Below are positions 23,903-33,949 of a stretch of DNA of 36,398 bases, in pieces (the first letter of the stretch is position 1; each line of letters opens with the position of its first letter). Made by a program: the position numbers and the translations under genes. Origin of the DNA: Deltaproteobacteria bacterium (GTDB lineage Bacteria > Desulfobacterota > Desulfobacteria > Desulfobacterales > JAUWMJ01). Under the pieces are notes generated by a model, which was not told where the DNA came from, made no database searches, and saw nothing but the letters and a program-made list of their open reading frames with translations. Location: positions 1-36,398 of the forward strand of contig DAOWEJ010000098.1 of assembly GCA_030638575.1 (NCBI GenBank), written 5' to 3'.

Positions 23903-25120
23903 TTATTTCCCGCGAGCTTTTTTGATTTCCTTGATGGACGGCATAACTTCTTTGCCGGGTATTATCACGATATCTGTGGCTATAAGGAAATCATACCCTT
24001 TTGCTTTTTTGGTTGTGCCCATGAACATGGGGAGCATGGCCTGGTGATCGTATGCCCGCATTGTAACCTCGCCGACCGGTGTGCTTACCGTCAATCCTTC
24101 AAGGGCGTTAATGAATTTTTCAGTGTTGATTTTGCCTGCCTTTTCATAGGCTTTTTTAATAAAGTCAGCAGCCATAAACCCATACACAGCTCCTACTGCC
24201 GGGTATCTGTTATAAGCCGCCTTGAATTTATCAACAAAGGCCCGGTTTTCCTTGGTTTCGGGATAATAGAAAAAGTAATTCGAGGTTCCGATAACTCCTT
24301 CAGGGGCATTTAAGCCCAGGGGCTTTAGCGTGGAGAGCTCCGTAGCCGTGTGCATATAAAATGGAACTTTTTCATTAAAACCTGTGGTTTTTGCTGCTTT
24401 TAAAAACGGAACACAATCTCTACCTCCGGTGGCTATAATAACGGCATCCGGTTTTGCTGCAAGGATAGCGGTAATATACGGTGTGAAATCTGGTTCACCC
24501 ACTTTCCACCAGGATTGACCCAGCAACTTTACTCCCGGTTTCATCTTCTTTAAATTATTCCATACCCCGTCGGCGATGGCGTGCCCGTATTCATAGTCGT
24601 CACCGGCGATCCAGTATTTGGTATATGGCTTTTTTGCCAGACCTGCCGCCCCGGCCTTACCGGCCATTGCAGAATTTTCAGTAAAGGAAAAAACATAACG
24701 GTGGCCTTTTGCTCCGGTAATTTTAGCGCTCTTGGAAAAGGTTACCAGAAATGGAATTTTTTCTTTCTTAGCCAGTTGTGAGATGGCAAGGGCAAGGGAA
24801 CTGTTGATCGTTCCCATTAGGATGTCCACGTTTTCCCTCATGATCAATTCTTTTGCCGCGCTCAGTCCGATATCCACCTTAAACTTGCTGTCCCGGGTAG
24901 TGAATTCGATCTTCCTTCCAAGGACGCCCCCATCGGCATTAATTTTATCGACTGCCAGTTTAAAGGCATCCCGAACATCGTTGGTATAAGTGCTGGCTGG
25001 TCCGCTATAACAGTCCACGATCCCGACTTTTATGGTTTTGGCTGCATTAGCCGGAACACCTGCTAATAAAACCGCTAAAACAACTGCAAAACAGACGGTT
25101 ATCCAAGATAATTTTTTCAT
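23903..25120 (-). CDS. Branched-chain amino acid (HAAT family) periplasmic substrate-binding protein, 405 aa
   Basis: This is the periplasmic ligand receptor of the liv importer (LivK/LivJ type, peripla_BP_6 fold). The signal peptide is KKLSWITVCFAVVLAVLLAG ending ANA (cleavage near residue 27). The mature protein begins KTIKVGIVDCYSGPASTYTNDV, then has the motifs NADGGVLGRKIEF and EYGHAIADGV. It is a standard length for the family. The ligand cannot be fixed: this fold also binds amides, urea and aromatic acids. It is the first gene of the operon, with AAGGGAGG before its ATG. Confidence 0.88.
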   Translation of the reverse strand: MKKLSWITVCFAVVLAVLLAGVPANAAKTIKVGIVDCYSGPASTYTNDVRDAFKLAVDKINADGGVLGRKIEFTTRDSKFKVDIGLSAAKELIMRENVDILMGTINSSLALAISQLAKKEKIPFLVTFSKSAKITGAKGHRYVFSFTENSAMAGKAGAAGLAKKPYTKYWIAGDDYEYGHAIADGVWNNLKKMKPGVKLLGQSWWKVGEPDFTPYITAILAAKPDAVIIATGGRDCVPFLKAAKTTGFNEKVPFYMHTATELSTLKPLGLNAPEGVIGTSNYFFYYPETKENRAFVDKFKAAYNRYPAVGAVYGFMAADFIKKAYEKAGKINTEKFINALEGLTVSTPVGEVTMRAYDHQAMLPMFMGTTKKAKGYDFLIATDIVIIPGKEVMPSIKEIKKARGK

Positions 25121-25172
25121 AATAAAACCTCCCTTGTTTTGTATGGTAATGAAATGATTTCAGATTACAGTG

Positions 25173-25275
25173 TGAGATCCTTGCAAAACGGCACTTTTCG
25201 AAGTCTGCGCTTATCTGTCCGATTAGCGCTGATGCTTCACTTCGTGCCACTAAAGTGCCTGTGTCAGGCTCAAAT
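25173..25275. repeat. Family B-related remnant
   Basis: GAGATCCTTGCAAAACGGCACTTTTCGAAGTC resembles the termini of family B, and GTGTCAGGCTCAAATTTTA resembles its inner end. The centre is replaced by other palindromic sequence (GCACTTTAGTGGC-type arms). It directly precedes repeat A2 and lies upstream of the liv operon. Confidence 0.55.
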
Positions 25276-25301
25276 TTTACGGTTTCGTAAAAAGTAACAT
25301 C

Positions 25302-25428
25302 GATGGCTAAGTAAAAAGTTCCATATACAAGGCGTAGTGGTTTTTCAGGTACGAGGCAATACATGTAGTATGCCGAGTGCCTGAAAAACCGCTACAACGC
25401 AGTAGATGGGAGTTTTTACGACGCCATC
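25302..25428. repeat. Family A palindromic repeat (copy A2)
   Basis: This 127-bp copy has ends GATGGCTAAGTAAAAAGT and AGTTTTTACGACGCCATC and inner arms GTGGTTTTTCAG ... CTGAAAAACCGC. It separates the lutC stop from the liv operon. Confidence 0.85.
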
Positions 25429-25480
25429 AAGAATAACTATCAATCAAGTTAACGAAAAACAACCCTTTTTGTTATAAAGA

Positions 25481-26263
25481 TTAGCGACCTGTAATTACAT
25501 AAAGGTAAACCTCACGTGGTCCATGGGCACCGTGAACAAGGGTCGCTTCGATATCTGCTGTTTTGCTTGGCCCTGAAATAAAGGTCATGCAGTTGGTCAG
25601 TCCTTCTGATTTTTCTTTCGGGTCATGTTGAAGAAGAATAAAGAGTTCTTTGAGATTGCCGAGTATTTGTTTTAATTCTATAACGGCAATGTGAATAGAT
25701 GGAACGATTGATACCAGTCGTCCCTGGCCCGGCCTTGTTTTCATCACCAGCGTTGCGGTATCGGCAATGCAAAAATCGGCAGATGTTACTCCGATGTATG
25801 AATCGATCACATGTTTTCGTATCTGCATTTTTTCAGTATTCCTGTCCCGGACAGCTTCTTTATTATTTCTCAGCTTAGAGCAAAATACAGGCACATTCCG
25901 GTCAGCCAAAACTTCAGTCAACTTCAATTTTTCGATAAGCGGGTGTTCCCAGGCTGTTAGGCTTTTTCGACTGCCCCATTCAGGCTCTTTTTCACGAACA
26001 AGCCCGGCGATGGAGGTTGATACAGACGTCGCATTCTTCAGGCAAATGACATTTAAATTAACCGTTTTGCTTTCATTAATTAACCTGCTTAACAGTTTCT
26101 GCCTTTGAGTAGAAGTTCTGGTTTTTATTTTTTCATAAAGTTCTCTGGATTCATCCACAGTTTTTATAGAAAATATTTCTTGTAGGCTGCTTTTGTGACC
26201 TGGGCTGCGCCCCAAAGCTTTTCTTACATTATTAATAAATCGGTTTTGGTCGGAGAAATTCAT
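25481..26263 (-). CDS. lutC: Lactate utilization protein LutC (LUD domain), 260 aa
   Basis: This is the third subunit of the LutABC complex that oxidises L-lactate to pyruvate with iron-sulfur subunits LutA and LutB. It contains the LUD fold, with the conserved segment ADFCIADTATLVMKTRPGQGR and the ending TLVHGAHGPREVYLYVI. It is slightly longer than the usual 220-240 aa because of the N-terminal helix region. It lies downstream of lutB on the same strand with an 82-base gap and no obvious ribosome-binding site, so the start could be slightly different. Confidence 0.85.
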   Translation of the reverse strand: MNFSDQNRFINNVRKALGRSPGHKSSLQEIFSIKTVDESRELYEKIKTRTSTQRQKLLSRLINESKTVNLNVICLKNATSVSTSIAGLVREKEPEWGSRKSLTAWEHPLIEKLKLTEVLADRNVPVFCSKLRNNKEAVRDRNTEKMQIRKHVIDSYIGVTSADFCIADTATLVMKTRPGQGRLVSIVPSIHIAVIELKQILGNLKELFILLQHDPKEKSEGLTNCMTFISGPSKTADIEATLVHGAHGPREVYLYVITGR

Positions 26264-26345
26264 AAATAGATTTGATATTTTGTATTACTCTATCTTTTTG
26301 AAAAATATGCTAAATTCTTTTAAAGAGCTAAAAGTTTACAATATT

Positions 26346-27782
26346 TCAAGGATTCAGGTTAATACGTTTTGCGCGTTGCTTAAAAGTTTCGATCGATATT
26401 GGGAGGATATCCCGTTTTCCGGTCCAGCCATGCAAGGGTGGAGGAAGACGGCGAATCATCCCACCTTTTTGAGGAAGAAACTTTTGGCTGAAATAAGCCA
26501 GCCTGAGGAACAAATCATAAGTCCATCGGTTTCGTATAAGCCATGACCATGTCTTATACAGGGCTTTTTCAACTAAAGACGCCCTGGTTACATTCCATTT
26601 CCGATCACCATCAGCGAGTTTGGCGCGCAAGCCAAGGAGCATTTTAGGGATATCGATATTAACCGGACAAACCTCCTTGCAGGCTCCGCAAAGCATTTCT
26701 CCCAGGCAGAGGTCTTTGGCTCTATTGATACCCACCAGCAGCGGGGTAACAACACTGCCCACCGGACCACAATAGGGATAACCATAAGAATGGCCACCGA
26801 TTTTTCGATAGACCGGGCAAACATTAAGGCATGCGGCACATCGGATGCAGCATAGTATTTCCCGGAATTCTTCATCGGCAAGTATTTTGGTTCGGCCGTT
26901 ATCAATTATGATGAGGTGGAATTCCTCAGGTCCGTCCACTTGATCTTTGTGACATGGCCCGCCAATGTAACTGATGTATGTCGCCATGTTCTGGGCGGCA
27001 GCCGCTCTGGGTAAAAGCCTGAAAAGGACATCATAGTCGTTCAGACCAGCGACAACCCTTTCCATGCCCATAAACGCAACATGTACTTTCGGCAGGGTGG
27101 TTGACATGCGAATGTTGCCTTCATTGGATACTGTTGTGATGTGTCCGGTTTCAGCACATGCCAGGTTGCAGCCCGAGATTCCCATGTCGGCGGCCAGAAA
27201 TTTATCACGCAGGGCTTTCCGGGCGGCCCTGGTCAAGGCTGGCGGATCATCTGTGTAATGTATCAAAAGCTTTTCGGAAAATAGTTTGCCGATTTCCTTT
27301 CGAGTTTTATGAATCGCCGGCGCGATAATATGTGACGGATGCTCCCCTGCGAGCTGGACAATATATTCGCCAAGGTCCGTTTCGACAACTTCTATACCGG
27401 CGGCCTCAAGTGACCGGTTCAGGCCTATTTCTTCGGTTAACATCGATTTGCCTTTTACCGCCGTTTTGACATTATGTTTACGGGCAATTTCAAGACAATG
27501 GCTTACAGCTGAAAGCGCATCTTCAGCAAAATAGACATGGCCGCCGTTTCTTCGGACATTTTCAGCCAGGGATTTTAAAAGGACATCCAGGTTTTCAATG
27601 GCGTTCATCCTGATATCGTGGGCTTCTATACGCAGTCTGTGTCCTTCAGGAAGATTTTTATAAGCTTCGACAGCCCCCTTGCCTAATCGTTCCTGGAGAT
27701 TTGAAAGTGCATCTTGAAGAACCGGGTTCTTTATTGCGCGCTTTGCTTCATCCTTGTATTTTTCTGTGGTAATTTGGCTCAA
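26346..27782 (-). CDS. lutB: Lactate utilization iron-sulfur protein LutB, 478 aa
   Basis: This is the iron-sulfur electron-transfer subunit of LutABC. An N-terminal LUD domain (about 60-290, with KGKSMLTEEIGLN and SGCNLACAETGHI) is followed by two 4Fe-4S motifs. The first is CxxCxxCxxxCP (CIRCAACLNVCPVYRKIGGH) and the second CGACKEVCPVNIDIP, preceded by LCLGEML. It ends with a basic helical tail. The frame opens with TTG at 27782, and GGAG lies about 10 bases upstream. It follows lutA by 17 bases, so the two are one transcript. Confidence 0.9.
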   Translation of the reverse strand: MSQITTEKYKDEAKRAIKNPVLQDALSNLQERLGKGAVEAYKNLPEGHRLRIEAHDIRMNAIENLDVLLKSLAENVRRNGGHVYFAEDALSAVSHCLEIARKHNVKTAVKGKSMLTEEIGLNRSLEAAGIEVVETDLGEYIVQLAGEHPSHIIAPAIHKTRKEIGKLFSEKLLIHYTDDPPALTRAARKALRDKFLAADMGISGCNLACAETGHITTVSNEGNIRMSTTLPKVHVAFMGMERVVAGLNDYDVLFRLLPRAAAAQNMATYISYIGGPCHKDQVDGPEEFHLIIIDNGRTKILADEEFREILCCIRCAACLNVCPVYRKIGGHSYGYPYCGPVGSVVTPLLVGINRAKDLCLGEMLCGACKEVCPVNIDIPKMLLGLRAKLADGDRKWNVTRASLVEKALYKTWSWLIRNRWTYDLFLRLAYFSQKFLPQKGGMIRRLPPPLHGWTGKRDILPISIETFKQRAKRINLNP

Positions 27783-27799
27783 GGCTTAGCATTCTCCAT

Positions 27800-28525
27800 T
27801 TAACCGGCAAGAAGCCGGGCAATATGCATGACTTTGATCGGAGATCCTTTGCGGCTTAACATGCCATGAATGTTCATCAAACATCCGATATCACAACCCA
27901 CGACAGCATCTGCACCGGAGTCGATAATATTTTTAACTTTTTCTTCAAGTATGGCCGTTGAAATTTCAGGGTACTTTATTGAAAAGGCTCCGCCGAATCC
28001 GCAGCAACGATCGGAATCTTTCATTTCTATAAATTGTACGCCTTTAACACTGCGAATAAGTTTTCGGGGCTGGTTACTAATACCGATGCCGTAAAGAAGA
28101 TGGCATGAGTCATGGTAAGTGATCTTGCCATGGTAACCGGCGCCGATATCTTCAACGCCTAGAATATCCACCAGATATTCTGTTAGTTCAAAGATTTTTT
28201 TACTTAAGGATAAGGCGCGGCGGAACCACTTTCGATCATTTCGGAATAATTGGGGATAGTGGTTTCTTACCATATTCACACAAGATCCTGAAGGACAAAC
28301 AATCGAATCAGCATTTTCAAAAATACGGATGAACCTTTTGGCAGCAACTTTAGCTTCTTTTTTGTAACCGGAATTAAAGGCCGGTTGGCCGCAGCATGTT
28401 TGATCAGGAGGATAGATTATGGTAAGGCCGAGCTTCTGGAAAATATGTACCACCGCTTCTCCCACATCGGGATATAAACAATCAATAAGGCACTGAATAA
28501 ACAGGGTAACATTTTTATTATGCAT
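27800..28525 (-). CDS. lutA: Lactate utilization (Fe-S)-binding protein LutA, 241 aa
   Basis: This is a CCG-domain subunit of the LutABC lactate oxidase (also called YkgE/GlpC-like). Two cysteine-rich CCG motifs are visible: TCCGQPAFNSGY near residue 60 and RCCGFGGAFS near 185, with SGSCVNM and TYHDSCHL between. From the ATG at 28525 the length is 241, the family norm. The open frame continues to 28597, but its first 24 codons are repeat F sequence (ITKYSTTQSRKAGFT). It is the first gene of lutABC. A hybrid kinase gene lies 208 bases upstream on the same strand. Confidence 0.88.
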   Translation of the reverse strand: MHNKNVTLFIQCLIDCLYPDVGEAVVHIFQKLGLTIIYPPDQTCCGQPAFNSGYKKEAKVAAKRFIRIFENADSIVCPSGSCVNMVRNHYPQLFRNDRKWFRRALSLSKKIFELTEYLVDILGVEDIGAGYHGKITYHDSCHLLYGIGISNQPRKLIRSVKGVQFIEMKDSDRCCGFGGAFSIKYPEISTAILEEKVKNIIDSGADAVVGCDIGCLMNIHGMLSRKGSPIKVMHIARLLAG

Positions 28526-28541
28526 CAGGTTAAGTTTTTTT

Positions 28542-28728
28542 GACGGTCTCGTAAATCCCGCCTTGCGGGACTGCGTTGTGCTGTATTTCGTAATCATTCA
28601 ACGTACGATTAGTACTTCTTGTGATTATCCCGCTTTAGCGGGACACGCCCTTCTTGTCCCGCTGCTTTTTAGCGGGGGAATTTGAACTTTTTATGAAACC
28701 GTCTAAATCGGACTTTTTGCGAGTTTAT
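28542..28728. repeat. Family F palindromic repeat
   Basis: The core ends are GACGGTCTCGTAAA (28542-28555) and TTTATGAAACCGTC (28690-28703). Inside are several CCCGC...GCGGG hairpins. The outer strip TAAATCGGACTTTTTGCGAG is shared with the flank of A1 at 6311. It occupies the gap between the kinase gene and lutA. Confidence 0.75.
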
Positions 28729-28733
28729 CTTTT

Positions 28734-31502
28734 TTACTTATTGTATAGAATTTCCCTTATCTTTCGAGACAACTCTTTTATATTAAAGGGCTTTTGAATA
28801 AAGCCGTTGCAACCTCGTTCCAATATCTCAGTTGCCTGGCCATTGATGCTGTATCCACTAGAAAGGAGAACTTTTTGATCAGGATTGATCTCTTTTATCC
28901 GGTTATAAGTCTTTCCACCATCCATATCCGGCATGATCATATCCAGGATAACCAGATCAGGTGCAGGCAGAATAACCCCCGGCGCATCAAGTTTTATTCC
29001 TTCTTCTAAGCCTTTTGCCCTGTATGCTTTGCTGATTATTTTAACGGCTTCCCTGCCGCTTCCGGCCAGCAGCACTTTGTAGCCCAATGCTTCCAGGATT
29101 TCCTTACCCACATCTATAATCCTCTCTTCATCATCAACAAGAAGAATCGTTTCTTTGCCTTTTATAATTACTTCAGACGGCCTGCTTTCTTTTGCGGCTT
29201 TATTTTCAGATGCAGGCAGATAGATATTAAATGTTGCTCCGTGACCTTTTTCACTGTAAACATTCATGATGCCGTTATGATTTTTTATAATGCCGTAAGC
29301 CGATGCAAGGCCAAGACCGGTGCCCTTGCCAATATTTTTGGTGGTGAAAAAAGGTTCGAATATCCTCATCTGCACGGCTTCATCCATACCGACTCCGGTA
29401 TCTGTTATAGATATTTTTACAAATCCGCCCGGTTCAGCTTCATACGGCCTGGTATATTCTTCATCAAGGGTGATATTCTCTGTTTCAATGTATAGCTCCC
29501 CGCCTCCGGGCATTGCCTGCCAGGCATTGACATAGATGTTCAACAGCACTTGTTCAATTTGTGCTCTATCAACCTCTACTGTCCAAATGTCTTTTCGATA
29601 CTTTTCGTGGATCTTTATCTCTTTCTTAGTGCCTCCAAACATATCGGAAGCTTTTGTTACCAGTTCGTTTGGATCGATTGGCTCGACTTCATATTTGCCG
29701 CTCCTGGCAAAACCTAATATTTGTTTTGTAAGAATCGATCCTTTTTTGATGTATTCTTCAATGTTTTTGATTTTTTCGTAATGTGGGTGGCCGGGATCGA
29801 TACCCAGGAGAATCAGGGAAGCATTTCCCTGTATAGCCATGAGCAGATTGTTAATGTCATGGGCAATACCGCCTGCAAGGGTTCCTATTGCTTCCATCTT
29901 TTGGGCTTGTTGAAACTGTATCTGAAGTTTTTTCTTTTCTTTCTCCATCCCCTTGCGTCTCGTAATGTCTTTATCAACACCACGGTAGCCTGAATACTCG
30001 CCTTTCTCATTTATAATGGCCAGGCCGTTTGTCAGAATGCAGATTTTCTTTCCTTCTTTTGTCAGGTTCCAGTTCACCAGATCTACTATAGGTTTTCTTT
30101 CTGAAACGATCGGCTTTAAGACTTTTTTAACACGCCTTGCCTCATCTTCAGGCATTAAATCAAAGGCGGTTTTTCCAATCAGTTCTTTCGGTTCATATCC
30201 AATGACATTTTTTACCTTTCCGGATACATATGTAAACCTTCCCTTTTCATCCATTTCCCAAATCCAGTCAGCAATACTATGTGAAATATCCTTAAAGCGC
30301 TCCTCGCTTTTTCGCATAGACTTTTCTGCCTGCTGCCTGCGGTAAATATTTATACAAAGGATCGCGACCAGTAATACAAGGATTGTAATGATTCCGATAA
30401 CAGTCCAAATCAGATGCCTGTATCGCCAGAAGATCGATACGGGTTCGTTGATGACAACGCTGCTTTCGGGCAGGTCTTCATGGGAAATTCCAAAGCGTTT
30501 CATTTGCCTGTAGTCGAACATGGGGATATTGGGGCTCTTGCGGATTATGGGAATACTCCGGGCTGATACGCCCTGTAAAATCTTTACGGCCATTTCAGCG
30601 GCTTTTTGACCTTCCTGCCGCCCACTGGTCACGATACCTCCCAATGTGCCATGCCCTATAAAGAAATCCCATGCAGAGTAAATCGGCAGTTCGCAGAAAG
30701 AACGCACCATGGCGCTATATTCTTCATAGGAAAATACCCTGCCGTCGCGGTCCCGATAAAATGAGAGAAGCAGGATAACAGTATCATCCGGAAGATCTTT
30801 CAGCCTGTTATTAAGTTCAGAGGCAGTAAGGTTAAAGAGTTTTATGAATTTGACAGCGTTATTAAATTCGGAAATAATCGGCCGCAGCCGTTCAAGGTTC
30901 GCTAAACCTGTCGGGGTGTTGTCGTTGATTACAGCAATATGCCGGGTAGAAGGATGAAGACTAAGGGCCAGTTTGATGGTTGATTTAAGATCAAAATCTT
31001 CAGCTACTCCGGTAATTTCTTTTTGCCCGGCAATTCGTGAATCCTCAAAGTTGTTGATTCCGCAAAAGACTATAGGTACGCCGGGAAAAAGGGTTTCACG
31101 CCGGGGAAGCAAAAAGTTAAGGGCATTGTCGTCGGTCAGGATGATGACACTGAAATGGACGTCGTGATACTTGAACTTGTAGGTTTCTTCAAGTAAAGGA
31201 AAAATCTTTTCGGGATTGTTACGCTTGGAGTCCATGTATTCGACGAAGAGTTCAATGTCAAGGCCCGACTTGTCAAAGACTGATTGAATCCCTCCCATCT
31301 GGCTATCAGTCCACATGAAGCCCTGATGATAAGAGTGAAGAATGAGGATCTTGTGTGACGATGGTGTTTGTGCCGAAGCTGTGCCGGTGATTAACATGAA
31401 GGCGACAATAAAGACCATAGCCGGGAGGGTTGTGAATCTTGCAGATTTCAAATGCCGAAAATGTTGATGCGATAGCCCTGTTTGTAAGAAGAAAAATGGC
31501 AT
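28734..31502 (-). CDS. Hybrid sensor histidine kinase with ABC substrate-binding-like sensor, 922 aa
   Basis: This is a membrane sensor kinase. From the ATG at 31502 the order is a signal or anchor helix (about 30-45, VFIVAFMLITGTASAQ), a periplasmic ABC_sub_bind-type domain (about 50-330, starting KILILHSYHQGFMWTD), a transmembrane helix (about 362-385) and PAS (about 400-525). Then come HisKA with His548 (GIAHDINN), HATPase (TDTGVGM, GTGLGLA) and a C-terminal receiver with Asp854 (LDMIMPD). Its kinase-receiver half is clearly similar to that of the protein at 15404. AAGGAAG 6 bases upstream supports this start over the longer frame (to 31562), which overlaps repeat B2. It lies just upstream of lutABC on the same strand, so lactate-related sensing is plausible. 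There is no DNA-binding output domain. Confidence 0.88.
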   Translation of the reverse strand: MPFFFLQTGLSHQHFRHLKSARFTTLPAMVFIVAFMLITGTASAQTPSSHKILILHSYHQGFMWTDSQMGGIQSVFDKSGLDIELFVEYMDSKRNNPEKIFPLLEETYKFKYHDVHFSVIILTDDNALNFLLPRRETLFPGVPIVFCGINNFEDSRIAGQKEITGVAEDFDLKSTIKLALSLHPSTRHIAVINDNTPTGLANLERLRPIISEFNNAVKFIKLFNLTASELNNRLKDLPDDTVILLLSFYRDRDGRVFSYEEYSAMVRSFCELPIYSAWDFFIGHGTLGGIVTSGRQEGQKAAEMAVKILQGVSARSIPIIRKSPNIPMFDYRQMKRFGISHEDLPESSVVINEPVSIFWRYRHLIWTVIGIITILVLLVAILCINIYRRQQAEKSMRKSEERFKDISHSIADWIWEMDEKGRFTYVSGKVKNVIGYEPKELIGKTAFDLMPEDEARRVKKVLKPIVSERKPIVDLVNWNLTKEGKKICILTNGLAIINEKGEYSGYRGVDKDITRRKGMEKEKKKLQIQFQQAQKMEAIGTLAGGIAHDINNLLMAIQGNASLILLGIDPGHPHYEKIKNIEEYIKKGSILTKQILGFARSGKYEVEPIDPNELVTKASDMFGGTKKEIKIHEKYRKDIWTVEVDRAQIEQVLLNIYVNAWQAMPGGGELYIETENITLDEEYTRPYEAEPGGFVKISITDTGVGMDEAVQMRIFEPFFTTKNIGKGTGLGLASAYGIIKNHNGIMNVYSEKGHGATFNIYLPASENKAAKESRPSEVIIKGKETILLVDDEERIIDVGKEILEALGYKVLLAGSGREAVKIISKAYRAKGLEEGIKLDAPGVILPAPDLVILDMIMPDMDGGKTYNRIKEINPDQKVLLSSGYSINGQATEILERGCNGFIQKPFNIKELSRKIREILYNK

Positions 31503-31508
31503 TTTCAG

Positions 31509-31515
31509 CTTCCTT
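31509..31515 (-). promoter_or_regulatory. Ribosome-binding site deciding the start of the hybrid kinase
   Basis: On the minus strand AAGGAAG lies 6 bases before the ATG at 31502. The further-upstream ATG at 31562 lies in repeat sequence. Confidence 0.7.
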
Positions 31516-31540
31516 AATAAAATAAAACATTTGAACATGT

Positions 31541-31699
31541 GAGCCGGTTTCAAAATGTTCAATTTCGAAGTCTACGCTTATCTGTCCAAGGTCAAGAAAG
31601 GCGAAAATTTTAACCGGAGGAATACATTGAGTATTTCGAGGATTAAAATTTGAGCCTGACGCAGAGATTGGGCAAAAGGGGGCGTTTTGAAATTGGCTC
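31541..31699. repeat. Family B palindromic repeat, divergent ends
   Basis: The ends are GAGCCGGTTTCAAAATG and CGTTTTGAAATTGGCTC over 159 bp, a variant of the GAGACCTTTG form. The interior is the same AAAATTTTAACCGGAGG ... TTTCGAGGATTAAAATTT palindrome as in the full copy at 19902. Confidence 0.8.
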
Positions 31700-31872
31700 A
31701 TGTATAGTCTCTTTTTATCACTACCACAGTAAAGCCATTCTTTCAACACATGATGGATCTTTTGTTTATAGCAAATCAAATCATAGCAAACCTTGCGTAT
31801 GGCAATTGCCGCTGATTTAGGGAGTTTCATTTAAAACTGATGATCTCGTAAAAAGTCTTTGAATAATCGCCG

Positions 31873-31999
31873 GATGGCTAAGTAAAAGGCTCATATACAA
31901 GGCGTAGTGGTTTTTCAGGGACGAGACTATACGATATAGTATGTCGAGTTTCTGAAAAACCGCTACAACGCAGTAGATGAGACTTTTTACGACGCCATC
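31873..31999. repeat. Family A palindromic repeat (copy A3)
   Basis: This 127-bp copy has ends GATGGCTAAGTAAAAGG and CTTTTTACGACGCCATC. The inner arms are GTGGTTTTTCAG ... CTGAAAAACCGC, with CGATATAG between. The remainder of the 31700-32092 gap up to glnS shows no gene. Confidence 0.85.
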
Positions 32000-32092
32000 A
32001 AAATTGCAGTGAAATATGTAATCTCTGACTTGCTCCCCTTGATTTTTTAATATATAAGGATTTATTTATGTTAACAATTTGAGGACAAAACC

Positions 32093-33802
32093 ATGAAAAC
32101 AACGGACACTGAACAAGCAGCACCTCCTCCCAACTTTATTCGAAATATTGTTGCTAATGATCTGAAGGAAAATAAATACGACGGCCGGGTTGTAACCCGG
32201 TTTCCGCCCGAACCGAACGGTTATCTGCATATCGGCCATGCCAAGTCGATCTGCCTTAACTTCGGTATTGCTGCTGAAAATAAAGGCGGTATTTGCAATT
32301 TGCGATTCGATGATACCGATCCAAGCAAGGAGGAGATTGAGTATGTGGAATCGATTAAGTCGGATGTCAGGTGGCTCGGATTCGACTGGGGTGAAAGGCA
32401 GTTTTTTGCGTCGGACTATTTTGAAAAGCTCTATAAATATGCCATGCAGTTAATCAAAGAAGGCAAGGCATATGTTGACAGCTTGAGCGCACAGGAAATC
32501 AGGGAATACCGCGGTACCCTGACTGAACCCGGCCGCGAAAGCGCGTATCGTGATCGCAGCGTGGAAGAGAACATGGATCTATTTACCCGAATGCGGGCGG
32601 GTGAATTTAAAGACGGTGCCCACGTGCTGCGGGCAAAAATCGATATGGCATCGCCGAATATGCTTTTGCGTGATCCGACTCTCTATCGTATTAAGCATGT
32701 ACCTCACTATAGAACAGGCGATAAATGGTGCATTTATCCCATGTACGATTTTACCCACTGTCTGTCCGATTCCATCGAGGGAATTACCCATTCAATCTGC
32801 ACGCTGGAATTTGAAATAAATCGTCAGCTTTATGACTGGGTTCTTGACGCATTAAATGTTTATCACCCACAGCAAATTGAGTTTGCACGCCTTAATATCA
32901 GCTACACAGTATTAAGTAAACGCAAGCTTATAGAACTGGTAGAAGGAGGACATGTCACAGGGTGGGATGACCCGCGGATGCTCACGATTTCCGGTTTGCG
33001 AAGACGCGGCTATACACCGGCGTCCATCCGAAATTTTTGCGAGCGCATCGGTGTGGCCAAACGGGATAGTATGGTCGATGTGGCGCTTCTCGAGTACAGC
33101 GCACGGGAAGATCTGAATAAACACGCACCCCGTGTGATGGCTGTGCTGCGGCCCCTTAAAGTCGTTATAGATAACTACCCGGAAGACAAGGAAGAAGAAC
33201 TGGAAGGGGAGAATAACCCGGAAGATCCAAAAGCAGGGTCGAGGAAAATTCCTTTTACCAGGGTTCTTTACATTGAACAGGAGGATTTCATGGAAGATCC
33301 ACCGAAAAAATTCTTCCGCTTGGCACCGGGACGTGAGGTAAGGCTAAAACACGCATATTATATCAAATGTGTAAACGTAGTGAAGGATGAGCAAACCGAT
33401 GAAGTCGTTGAAGTGCATTGTACCTATGATCCAAAAACGCGAGGTGGATGGTCTGAAGACGGACGTAAGGTCAAGGGAACGTTGCACTGGGTCTCGGCAG
33501 CACATGCGCTTAAAGCTGAAGTGCGCTTATACGACCATCTGTTTTTAAAAGAAAATCCCGGAGATGAAAAGACCGGCAGCGACTTTAAAACTTATTTAAA
33601 TCCAAACTCGCTGGAAAGCCTCACGTCTTGTATGGTTGAACCCAGCCTTGCGGTTGCAGTCCCGGGGAGTCGTTACCAATTTTTAAGGCAGGGTTATTTC
33701 TGTGTCGATTCAAAAGATTCATCCAGCAATGCCCTTGTATTTAACAGGACGGTAACCCTGCGGGATACATGGGCCAAAATTCAAAGATCCCGGAAAAAGT
33801 AG
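32093..33802 (+). CDS. glnS: Glutaminyl-tRNA synthetase, 569 aa
   Basis: This class I aminoacyl-tRNA synthetase charges tRNA-Gln with glutamine. The N-terminal sequence has [17 protein letters not shown] with HIGH at residues 46-49. The catalytic core follows ([20 protein letters not shown]), the KMSKS loop reads VLSKRK (Lys276), and the C-terminal beta-barrel anticodon domain runs from about 340 to the end. Length is typical. The ATG at 32093 follows GAGGAC at 8 bases. Direct charging of glutamine means this bacterium need not rely on tRNA-dependent amidation for Gln. A proper terminator is 150 bases downstream. The gene is monocistronic, on the opposite strand from its left neighbour. Confidence 0.95.
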   Translation: MKTTDTEQAAPPPNFIRNIVANDLKENKYDGRVVTRFPPEPNGYLHIGHAKSICLNFGIAAENKGGICNLRFDDTDPSKEEIEYVESIKSDVRWLGFDWGERQFFASDYFEKLYKYAMQLIKEGKAYVDSLSAQEIREYRGTLTEPGRESAYRDRSVEENMDLFTRMRAGEFKDGAHVLRAKIDMASPNMLLRDPTLYRIKHVPHYRTGDKWCIYPMYDFTHCLSDSIEGITHSICTLEFEINRQLYDWVLDALNVYHPQQIEFARLNISYTVLSKRKLIELVEGGHVTGWDDPRMLTISGLRRRGYTPASIRNFCERIGVAKRDSMVDVALLEYSAREDLNKHAPRVMAVLRPLKVVIDNYPEDKEEELEGENNPEDPKAGSRKIPFTRVLYIEQEDFMEDPPKKFFRLAPGREVRLKHAYYIKCVNVVKDEQTDEVVEVHCTYDPKTRGGWSEDGRKVKGTLHWVSAAHALKAEVRLYDHLFLKENPGDEKTGSDFKTYLNPNSLESLTSCMVEPSLAVAVPGSRYQFLRQGYFCVDSKDSSSNALVFNRTVTLRDTWAKIQRSRKK

Positions 33803-33949
33803 TTCTATAAAACATTTATTGCTATTTATAAAACGTTTTTATTAGATCGATTTCGCGTGTGAAAAAAAAGGGGGAAAGGCTCTATCTCCAACCACTAAAG
33901 AGAGAATTTCCGCAACCGCTTACTGTAGAGGTGAAACAAATACCCCCAT

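Noticed and set aside
25168..25210. Sigma-54 promoter upstream of the liv operon (GTGCCG ... TTTTGC on the minus strand)
   Set aside because: The GG of the -24 element is missing and the sequence is the end of a family B remnant.
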